Shown in pieces: positions 33,496 to 39,554 of a stretch of 39,554 nucleotides of DNA. The DNA is taken from the NCBI GenBank assembly GCA_013696555.1, contig JACCYJ010000065.1, positions 1 through 39,554 on the forward strand. The letters are read 5' to 3'. Numbering within the stretch: the stretch's first letter is position 1; every line of letters starts with the position of its first letter. The stretch comes from Nocardioidaceae bacterium (lineage in GTDB: Bacteria > Actinomycetota > Actinomycetes > Propionibacteriales > Nocardioidaceae). The translations under genes and the position numbers were made by a program. The notes under the pieces are model-generated. The model was not told the origin of the DNA and did no database searches. It saw nothing but the letters and a program-made list of their open reading frames with translations.

Positions 33496-34038
33496 TCACG
33501 GCGGGCGAAGGCCCTCGGCTCCTGGCGCCCCCGTGGTCGGTTCGCCAGATCGCGCCTGGTCCGCGAGGTCGTTGAGCAGTGTCCGAAGCTCGGAGCGAAG
33601 GAAGTCGCGAGTGGCGACCTCGCCCATCCCGTGCCGCAGGCCGGCCACTTCGCGAGCCAGGAACTCCATGTCGAACTGTGCGCGCGCCGTCGTCTCGCGA
33701 TCCTGGTCTTGGCTGACCCGATCGCGGGCCTCCTGGCGGTTCTGCGCAAGCAGTATCAGGGGTGCGGCGTAGGACGCCTGCAGCGACAGCATCAGGGTCA
33801 AGAAGATGAACGGGTACTCATCCCAGCGGTAACGATCCGGCCCGAAGGGTGCGTTCCACAGCAGCCAGACAATGATCAGCACGGTCATGTACGCCAGGAA
33901 CCGGGCAGTGCCCATGAAGCGGGCGAACCCCTCGGCGAAGTTGCCGAACATCTCCGGGTCGTACGCCGGACGGCGGACCAGTGCCGGTCGGTCGTCCCGC
34001 GGAACGTCCAGACGGTTCCCGCGATCGTCACGCCCCAC
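33496..34038 (-). CDS. DUF1003 membrane protein
   Basis: 180 residues with two hydrophobic segments (FLAYMTVLIIVWLLWNAPF, FIFLTLMLSLQASYAAPLIL) and a charged C-terminal coil (RQEARDRVSQDQDRETTAR). This matches DUF1003, a family of unknown function found beside MgtE-like CBS proteins in actinobacteria. GTG at 34038 overlaps the end of the upstream gene by 11 bases, so the two are co-expressed. An open frame to 34125 is not supported. Confidence 0.85.
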   Translation of the reverse strand: MGRDDRGNRLDVPRDDRPALVRRPAYDPEMFGNFAEGFARFMGTARFLAYMTVLIIVWLLWNAPFGPDRYRWDEYPFIFLTLMLSLQASYAAPLILLAQNRQEARDRVSQDQDRETTARAQFDMEFLAREVAGLRHGMGEVATRDFLRSELRTLLNDLADQARSGEPTTGAPGAEGLRPP

Positions 34039-35311
34039 GATCGACCCTCTCGGCCGGCTGGGATTCGACCATCTCGCTGTCACGGTCGCGCCAACCTTTG
34101 GGCAGCATGTGGTCGAGGACGTCATCGACGGTCACGGCGCCGACGAGGTGACCGTCCTCATCGACGACGGGGCTCGCCACCAGGTTGTAGGCGGCCATCA
34201 GGCTCCCGACCTCTTCCAACGTGGACTCCGGACGCAGCGGCTCGATGTCGTTGTCGACGACCGCGCTGATCAGTGTCGACGGCGGTTCGCGCAACAGTCG
34301 TTGGAAGTGGGCAGCTCCGAGGAACCTGCCGGTCGGTGTCTCGAGCGGGGGGCGGCAGACGTAGATCATCGCCGCCAACGAAGGACTGAGTTCAGGATGG
34401 CGTAGCCGGGCGAGGGCATCGGCGAGGGTGGCACCGGGCGGCAGGATCACCGGCTCGGTCGTCATGAGCCCGCCGGCTGTTCGCTCCTCATAGCTGAGCA
34501 GCCGGCGGACATCGCGTGCCTCCTCCGGCTCCATCAGCAACAACAGCTGCTCCGCAGTCTCGGCAGGCAGCTCGGCGATCAGGTCAGCGGCGTCGTCGGG
34601 GGACATCTCCTCGAGGACGTCGGCCGCCCGTTCGGTGTCGAGACGGCCCAAGATCTCCACCTGGTCCTCCTCGGGAAGTTCCTCGAGCACGTCCGCCAGT
34701 CGCTCGTCATCGAGCGCGGCGGCGATCTCGCCCCGCCTCTTCGGTGACAGATCACGCAGGACGTTGGCCAGATCCGCGGGGCGCAACGAGTCCAGCGTTG
34801 CCAGGAGGTGCGAGGCGCCTTGGTCCTCCTCCTCGACGGCGAGGCCGGCGACGTCACGCCAGTCCACCACGTAGCTCTGGCCACGTCGCCGCAACCGCTT
34901 GGATCCCTCGCGGACAGCGACCTTCGACAGGGACCACTCACGGTTGCGCCCCTGCTCCATCGCCACGTCGTAGACGACACCGGTGACGCCGGAGTCCCGC
35001 AGCGTGACGCTGCGGTCGAACAGCTCGCCGAGAACGACCGTCTCGGTGGCGCGCTGTTCGAAGCGGCGTACGTTTACCACTCCTGTCGTGATGACGTGGC
35101 CAGCGTCGACCGAGGTGACCCGCGTCATCGGCAAGAAGACCCGGCGACGGCCGAGAACCTCGACCACCAGGCCCAGGACACGCGGTTGTTGCGTGGGCTG
35201 CCGGAGCACGACAATGACGTCGCGCACCTTGCCCACCTGGTCGCCGGCCGGGTCATAGACCGGAAGGCCAGCCAGGCGCGCCAAGAAGACCCGACTCGGT
35301 GCACCGCTCAC
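34028..35311 (-). CDS. Soluble MgtE-N / CBS domain protein
   Basis: About 427 residues. An N-terminal PRC-barrel-like segment (RVFLARLAGLPVYDPAGDQ) is followed by an MgtE N-terminal superhelical region (LANVLRDLSPKRRGEIAAAL, VLEELPEEDQVEILGRL) and paired CBS-like units (LMTTEPVILPPGATLADAL, ASPVVDEDGHLVGAVTVDDV). There are no transmembrane segments, so it is not a Mg channel itself but a possible sensor or regulator; it resembles Rv1232c. GTG at 35311 lies 8 bases downstream of a TACCCT box (minus strand 35320-35325), which suggests a leaderless start. It overlaps the DUF1003 gene. Confidence 0.87.
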   Translation of the reverse strand: MSGAPSRVFLARLAGLPVYDPAGDQVGKVRDVIVVLRQPTQQPRVLGLVVEVLGRRRVFLPMTRVTSVDAGHVITTGVVNVRRFEQRATETVVLGELFDRSVTLRDSGVTGVVYDVAMEQGRNREWSLSKVAVREGSKRLRRRGQSYVVDWRDVAGLAVEEEDQGASHLLATLDSLRPADLANVLRDLSPKRRGEIAAALDDERLADVLEELPEEDQVEILGRLDTERAADVLEEMSPDDAADLIAELPAETAEQLLLLMEPEEARDVRRLLSYEERTAGGLMTTEPVILPPGATLADALARLRHPELSPSLAAMIYVCRPPLETPTGRFLGAAHFQRLLREPPSTLISAVVDNDIEPLRPESTLEEVGSLMAAYNLVASPVVDEDGHLVGAVTVDDVLDHMLPKGWRDRDSEMVESQPAERVDRGA

Positions 35312-35341
35312 AGGCTCACAGGGTAGCGGTGCTGTCGGAGA

Positions 35342-36226
35342 ATGACGGCTGTGAACGTCGTCCTGGCTCTGGTCGGTGTCTTCGGCGTTTCCGCCTCCGG
35401 CCCCCTGATGGCCGGCACCGGCGCACCCGCGCTGGCGATTGCGCTGTGGCGCAACGCATTGGCGACTGCAGTCCTGGTGCCGCTGGCCGCAGCCACCCGC
35501 CGGACCGAGCTCCGCTGGTTGAGCCGGCGACAGCTCGCCGCGACGGGTCTGGCCGGGCTCATGCTCGCCGCCCATTTCGCCACCTGGGTGTCGGCGCTGA
35601 AGTTGACCTCGGTTGCATCGGCGACCGCCTTGGTGTGCTTGCAGGTCGCCTGGGTGGTGTTGATCGGTCGGCTCCGCGGCCAGGTAGTGGGACGGGCGGT
35701 GGTCGTAGGGCTGGCGGTGTCCCTTGCGGGCGTCTTCGTGGTCTCAGGGGTCGATGTGAGCCTTTCCACCCGGGCGCTGGTCGGCGACCTGTTAGCCGTG
35801 GCCGGGGGCCTGTTCGGCGCCTTCTACACGTTGCTGGGCAGTGCCGCGCGGCAGTCCATGAGCACGACGAGCTACACCACCGTGTGCTACGGGTCCTGCG
35901 CGCTCATCCTGCTGGCCACTTGCCTGGTCACCGGCACCTCGATGACTGGGTACCCGGCTGACACCTGGCTGGGAATCGTGGCAGTGACCGTCGCGGCTCA
36001 GCTGCTGGGGCACTCGGTCTTCAACCACCTCCTCGCCGTGATCAGTCCCACCGTGGTCTCACTCGTGCTCCTGCTCGAGGTGCCCGGTGCGGCCGTGCTG
36101 GCCGCGGTTTTCTTGCAACAGGACCCACCGGCCGGTGTCTTCGCGGGCCTGGTGTTGATCCTTGTCGGTCTGGCCATCGTCGTGCTACGAGGTGCGGCCA
36201 TCACCATCGAGGCACCGATCGACTGA
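35342..36226 (+). CDS. EamA/DMT family transporter
   Basis: Drug/metabolite transporter superfamily membrane protein, 294 residues with about ten hydrophobic segments arranged as two repeats. EamA signatures include ALWRNALATAVLVPLAA and VASATALVCLQVAWVVLIG in the first half, and FGAFYTLLGS and FLQQDPPAGVFAGLVLILVG in the second. Substrate unknown. The ATG at 35342 starts only 30 bases from the divergent MgtE-like start, so its promoter probably overlaps that gene. Confidence 0.85.
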   Translation: MTAVNVVLALVGVFGVSASGPLMAGTGAPALAIALWRNALATAVLVPLAAATRRTELRWLSRRQLAATGLAGLMLAAHFATWVSALKLTSVASATALVCLQVAWVVLIGRLRGQVVGRAVVVGLAVSLAGVFVVSGVDVSLSTRALVGDLLAVAGGLFGAFYTLLGSAARQSMSTTSYTTVCYGSCALILLATCLVTGTSMTGYPADTWLGIVAVTVAAQLLGHSVFNHLLAVISPTVVSLVLLLEVPGAAVLAAVFLQQDPPAGVFAGLVLILVGLAIVVLRGAAITIEAPID

Positions 36227-36238
36227 CACTGCCAGCGA

Positions 36239-36297
36239 CTCCCTTGGGAGTTGTCACCGTGTCGCCAGGTCTGAGCCTGGTTGGACAGTGACAACTC
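36239..36297. repeat. Palindrome F between EamA and GNAT genes
   Basis: GAGTTGTCAC (36248-36257) is complementary to GTGACAACTC (36288-36297), with a nested CCAGG (36265-36269), TCTGAG, CCTGG (36276-36280). A small hairpin, CTCCC TT GGGAG (36239-36250), shares the GAG with the large one. The layout is like that of elements A-D, but the sequence differs. It could terminate EamA transcripts. Confidence 0.6.
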
Positions 36298-36337
36298 GCG
36301 GCGCCGCGGCGCCCTGTGCATACGACAGACTCAGGGG

Positions 36338-36952
36338 ATGGCCTGGACGGACCCGAAGAGTGCGCAGACCTATGGCAGAGAGCTGCTCCAAGGCGAACGT
36401 GTCCGACTGCGACCGCTCCACGAGGACGACCTCGCCGAGCTTGAACGCTGGTGGAACGACCCGGTCGAGACCGTCCTGCAGAGCAACAAGGTGCTGCCGC
36501 GACCGGACGGCTGGGCTTCGGGGCTCATCCGGGCTTGGAGCAGCAACGACAAGAGCTCGGGTGCCGGGTTCTCCATCGAGTCGCTGGCGGAGAAGCGGCT
36601 TGTCGGCCATCTCTCCTTGTCGGGAGCGGATGTGACGACTCGGTGCGCCGACTTCGCCATCATCATCGGCGCGGAGCATCAGGGGCGCGGCTTCGGTTCG
36701 GAGGCGATTCGGATGGCCTTGCGCTACGGCTTCGACGAGATGGGACTGCACCGCATCCAGCTGGCGGTCTGGGCGTACAACGAACGCGCGATCGGAGCGT
36801 ACGCCAAGGCGGGATTCCGCGAGGAAGGACACCGACGGGAGGTCGTCTTCCACGACGGTATGTTCCACGATGAGGTGTTGATGGCGATCCTGGAGCAGGA
36901 GTGGCGGGGGTACGCTCGCCCGACTGCCGTCGTGCCGAGGGGAGAGCCGTGA
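36338..36952 (+). CDS. GNAT family N-acetyltransferase (RimJ/RimL-like)
   Basis: 204 residues of the ribosomal-protein-acetyltransferase type. N-terminal GERVRLRPLHEDDLAELERW, then the acetyl-CoA motif HQGRGFGSEAIRMAL and the C-terminal NERAIGAYAKAGFREEG. Substrate unknown. ATG at 36338 (MAWTDPKSAQ) is preferred over an open frame to 36281 that runs through palindrome F. The stop overlaps the GTG of the next gene (GTGA at 36949-36952). Confidence 0.87.
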   Translation: MAWTDPKSAQTYGRELLQGERVRLRPLHEDDLAELERWWNDPVETVLQSNKVLPRPDGWASGLIRAWSSNDKSSGAGFSIESLAEKRLVGHLSLSGADVTTRCADFAIIIGAEHQGRGFGSEAIRMALRYGFDEMGLHRIQLAVWAYNERAIGAYAKAGFREEGHRREVVFHDGMFHDEVLMAILEQEWRGYARPTAVVPRGEP

Positions 36953-37911
36953 CCCAAACGCTGCGCCCGCGCCGGTCATGTCTGGCCGTGCCGGGTTCCA
37001 ATCCCCGGTTTCTGGAGAAGGCGAAGGGGCTCGACGCCGACCAGGTCTTCCTGGACCTCGAGGACGCTGTCGCGCCGATGGCAAAGCCGGGTGCTCGCAA
37101 GAACATCGTCGCGGCACTGACCGAGGGCGGCTGGGGCAACAAGCTCCGGGTCGTACGCGTCAACGACTGGGCGACGCAGTGGACGTATCGGGACGTGATC
37201 GAGATCGTCGAGGGAGCCGGTGCCGATCTGGACGCGATCATGCTGCCGAAGGTCCAATCCGCCGAACACGTGGCCGCCCTCGACACCTTGCTCACACAGA
37301 TCGAGAAGACGATCGGCTATGAGGTGGGGTCTATCCGCATCGAGGCACAGATCGAGAACGCCCTCGGTCTCATCAATGTCGACGCGATCGCGACAGCCAG
37401 CCCGCGCGTCGAGACGATCATCTTCGGCCCCGCAGACTTCATGGCGAGCATCAATATGAAGACACTGGTGGTGGGGGAGCAGCCACCGGGCTATGACGTC
37501 GGTGATGCCTATCACTACATCTTGATGCGCATCCTCATGGCGGCACGCGCGTATGGCAAGCAGGCGATCGACGGCCCATACCTGCAGATCCGCGACCTCG
37601 ACGGGTTCCGGCGCGTCGCCGAGCGGTCGGCGGCGCTCGGGTTCGACGGCAAGTGGGTGCTGCACCCCGACCAGGTCGCGGCCGCGAACGAGGTGTTCTC
37701 CCCCCGCCAGGACGACTACGATCACGCCGAGAACATCCTCGACGCGTACGACTGGTTCACCTCCGAGGCGGGTGGCGAGAAGGGCTCGGCGATGCTGGGG
37801 GACGAGATGATCGACGAGGCGTCGCGCAAGATGGCGCTCGTCGTGGCTGGCAAGGGACGCGCCGCGGGTATGCAGCGCACCGAGCCGTGGACTCCGCCCG
37901 AGAGCGGCTGA
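36949..37911 (+). CDS. CoA-ester lyase of the HpcH/CitE family (malyl-CoA-lyase-like)
   Basis: 320 residues, TIM-barrel lyase that cleaves or forms a carbon-carbon bond in a CoA ester such as malyl-CoA or citramalyl-CoA. Conserved blocks are CLAVPGSNPRFLEKA, FLDLEDAVAP, RIEAQIENALGLIN (metal-binding Glu) and FGPADFMASI (Asp). The long C-terminal extension (from about 255) is the lid found in Mcl/Clybl-type enzymes. It may take part in the ethylmalonyl-CoA pathway or itaconate/citramalate breakdown; no other enzymes of those are here. The GTG start overlaps the GNAT stop by 4 bases. Confidence 0.88.
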   Translation: MTQTLRPRRSCLAVPGSNPRFLEKAKGLDADQVFLDLEDAVAPMAKPGARKNIVAALTEGGWGNKLRVVRVNDWATQWTYRDVIEIVEGAGADLDAIMLPKVQSAEHVAALDTLLTQIEKTIGYEVGSIRIEAQIENALGLINVDAIATASPRVETIIFGPADFMASINMKTLVVGEQPPGYDVGDAYHYILMRILMAARAYGKQAIDGPYLQIRDLDGFRRVAERSAALGFDGKWVLHPDQVAAANEVFSPRQDDYDHAENILDAYDWFTSEAGGEKGSAMLGDEMIDEASRKMALVVAGKGRAAGMQRTEPWTPPESG

Positions 37912-37954
37912 GCTCGTCAGGACGAGAGCAGGATGGCCCAGGGATGGCAGCGAG

Positions 37955-39049
37955 ATGACCCCGCAGCGCCGGATGTATGTACACGTCGGATGTCCCAAGA
38001 CGGGCACCACCTCGCTGCAGAGCGCCCTGTGGTCGGATCGCGACCAGTTGGCGACCCAGGGGCTCGAGATGCCCTTGAACGGGCCGGGTGAGCACTTCTA
38101 CGTCGCCTTGGCCTTGCGCGGAATGCTCGACCACTCGATGGATCCTCCGGCTGCCTTCGAGATCCTGGACCGGCTCGGCGACGAGGTGCGGCAGATTCGC
38201 AGCCCTCGAGCGCTCCTCAGCCACGAGGTGATGGCTCCGGCGCACGAGGACGAGGTGGCTCAGCTGCTGGGCCTGCTCAGCGGGTTCGAGGTACACATCG
38301 TGATCACGGCCCGGGACTTGGCGCGGCAGATACCCTCCGGTTGGCAGCAGCGCATCAAGCAGCGTGTGCAACAGCCGTACCCAGAGTTCGCCGAGGCAGT
38401 GCTGGAGCGCTCCGAGTCCGCGCATGACTTCTGGATCAATCAGGACGTCTCGGACATCGCGGCCCGCTGGGGACACTTGGTGACGCCAGACAGGGTGCAC
38501 ATCGTCACCGTGCCGGCGACGGGGACGAAGGTGCTCTTCGAGCGCTTCTGTGGGGTCATCGGTATCGACCCGTCGTCGCTCGACATCGACGCAGCTCGGG
38601 ACAACCGCTCACTCGGCGCACCGCAGACCGAGCTGCTCCGGCGGGTCAACGTCGCGCTGGGAGACCGGCTGCCGCACCCTCGGGCCGGATATGGCCGGGT
38701 GGCCAAGCGCCACCTCGCCAACCGCGTGCTGGCTGCGCAAGACGGTCCTGCCCTCGGGCTTCCGGTGCACCTTCGCGACCGGTGCCGGGCGGTCTCGACC
38801 GGCATGGTCAACCGGTTGCGCGGCCAGGGGTACGACGTGGTCGGCGATCTCGCCGAGCTGGTTCCTGCCCCCGTCGACGCTCCGGGTTCAGCCGGCGACG
38901 CACACAGTGTCGGGACCGACGCGGAGATTGCCGAGGCGGCAGTGCAGGCACTGGCCGACATGCTGGAACAACGCGACCGCGACCTGGACCGAGTGCAACG
39001 GCTGCGTTCGCGGCTGCATTCGTCACCGCAGGGACATGGCAGCATGTGA
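37955..39049 (+). CDS. Sulfotransferase-like protein
   Basis: 364 residues. The N-terminus HVGCPKTGTTSLQSALW (10-26) matches the 5'-phosphosulfate-binding loop of PAPS-dependent sulfotransferases. HIVITARDL further on fits the 3'-phosphate-binding strand (RDP-like). The C-terminal ~70 residues are charged and look unstructured (DMLEQRDRDLDRVQRLRSRL, helical). The acceptor could be a glycolipid or polysaccharide; this is not shown. The next gene is a second, shorter paralog. ATG at 37955. Confidence 0.8.
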   Translation: MTPQRRMYVHVGCPKTGTTSLQSALWSDRDQLATQGLEMPLNGPGEHFYVALALRGMLDHSMDPPAAFEILDRLGDEVRQIRSPRALLSHEVMAPAHEDEVAQLLGLLSGFEVHIVITARDLARQIPSGWQQRIKQRVQQPYPEFAEAVLERSESAHDFWINQDVSDIAARWGHLVTPDRVHIVTVPATGTKVLFERFCGVIGIDPSSLDIDAARDNRSLGAPQTELLRRVNVALGDRLPHPRAGYGRVAKRHLANRVLAAQDGPALGLPVHLRDRCRAVSTGMVNRLRGQGYDVVGDLAELVPAPVDAPGSAGDAHSVGTDAEIAEAAVQALADMLEQRDRDLDRVQRLRSRLHSSPQGHGSM

Positions 39050-39082
39050 TGGCGCCCAACAACCGATGGAGGTGTGTCCGCG

Positions 39083-39554
39083 ATGGCTGCCCGGGTCTTC
39101 CTCCACGTCGGGGCCCCGAAATCGGGCACGACGTTCTTGCAGACCGTGCTGTGGGACAACCGCAAGCGACTCGCTGACAACGGCGTCCTCGTCCCCGGTC
39201 GCACCTTGTTCGACTTCAACAGGGCAGCAACCGCGGTTCGCAAGGTCGACGCCCGGCACAAGGGGGCCAAATCACCGGGCGCGACGTGGCGTCGAATGCT
39301 GGCGGAGACGCACGCCTGGCCCGGCACTGTGGTGATGAGCAACGAGTGGTTCTCGCTGGCTACTGCCGAGGATGCTCAGCGTGCACTGGGCCGCCTCGAT
39401 CCCAGCGAGGTGCACATCGTGTTCAGCGCGAGGAACTTCGTCGCCCAGGTGCCGGCTGCCTGGCAGGAGACGCTGAAGCTGGGCACGTCTCAACCGCTGC
39501 CCGACTTCGTGGCGGGGCTGACGGCCGTGGGTGAGCGCTGGAGCTGGTGGACCT
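39083..39554 (+). CDS. Second sulfotransferase-like protein (partial, cut by window end)
   Basis: 157 residues are visible; the rest lies beyond the window. The start MAARVFLHVGAPKSGTTFLQ parallels the loop of the preceding gene, and HIVFSARNFVAQVPAAWQET parallels its RDLARQIPSGWQQR region, so the two are tandem paralogs. ATG at 39083 with GGAGG 10 bases upstream. The start lies 33 bases after the first gene's stop. Confidence 0.8.
   Translation, partial: MAARVFLHVGAPKSGTTFLQTVLWDNRKRLADNGVLVPGRTLFDFNRAATAVRKVDARHKGAKSPGATWRRMLAETHAWPGTVVMSNEWFSLATAEDAQRALGRLDPSEVHIVFSARNFVAQVPAAWQETLKLGTSQPLPDFVAGLTAVGERWSWWT

Noticed and set aside
36300-36315. GGCGCCGCGGCGCC-type palindrome.
   Set aside because: It is simple GC-rich sequence directly after palindrome F and has no other copy seen here.
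1-39554. CRISPR array, phage or transposase genes.
   Set aside because: No regularly spaced repeats and no integrase, transposase or phage structural proteins were seen on either strand.

Overview
The window looks like a chromosomal segment from a high-GC Actinomycetota (class Actinomycetes). It carries a mycothiol gene (mshB), the actinobacterial-type dapC/dapD/dapE genes of the succinylase route to meso-diaminopimelate and lysine, a 7Fe ferredoxin, a DUF3117 protein, and a sigE/htrA/tatB/mrp neighbourhood. The gene order from mshB to the MgtE-like CBS gene resembles, with gaps, the Mycobacterium tuberculosis segment around Rv1170 to Rv1232c. The genus cannot be decided from sequence alone. 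No tRNA, rRNA, CRISPR array, transposase or prophage gene was seen, so this is mostly housekeeping DNA with some accessory genes.

Layout. Positions 1-3165: a polyamine-type ABC permease (cut by the window edge) and its Tat/lipoprotein-type binding protein, divergent from a Rieske oxygenase of the quaternary-amine type. Positions 3272-6646: a succinate dehydrogenase operon (sdhC-sdhA-sdhB, minus strand). Positions 6994-8813: a two-gene operon of a cytidine-deaminase-fold protein and a Nudix-phosphotransferase fusion. Positions 8846-10975: a prolyl-oligopeptidase family enzyme. Positions 11107-14784: mshB, a membrane protein, a flavin reductase and a VanW-domain protein, all with overlapping ends. 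Positions 14863-22308: a GNAT protein, ferredoxin, dapC, an exported transglycosylase/peptidase-like protein, dapD, a double-VOC protein, a membrane protein with a sigma-like N-terminus, and dapE. Positions 22305-29118: a LOG protein, a DivIVA-motif membrane protein, an SRPBCC protein, 3-methyladenine glycosylase, an M14-type peptidase, a frameshifted lipoprotein, a tandem GNAT, a MOSC protein, an enoyl-CoA hydratase and DUF3117. Positions 29180-35311: O-methyltransferase, sigE, htrA, tatB, mrp, DUF1003 and an MgtE/CBS protein. Positions 35342-39554: an EamA transporter, GNAT, a CoA-ester lyase and two tandem sulfotransferase-like genes, the last one cut by the window end.

How the genes work together. 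dapD, dapC and dapE make the diaminopimelate that crosslinks peptidoglycan, and dapD is translationally coupled to an exported cell-wall-hydrolase-like protein. sigE, HtrA and the Tat component form an envelope-stress neighbourhood, but no anti-sigma gene lies between sigE and htrA. The sdh operon links the TCA cycle to the respiratory chain.

The most unusual signal is noncoding. At least four intergenic palindromic elements (3187-3263, 6753-6834, 14800-14876, 20001-20080) form two sequence families with one shared plan: a small hairpin, a larger hairpin containing CACTTC and GAAGTG (trimmed to CTTC/GAAG in the first copy), and an extra copy of one half-arm. Two further gene-border palindromes (11015-11073, 36239-36297) are similar in layout. 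They look like REPIN-like repeats or bidirectional terminators.
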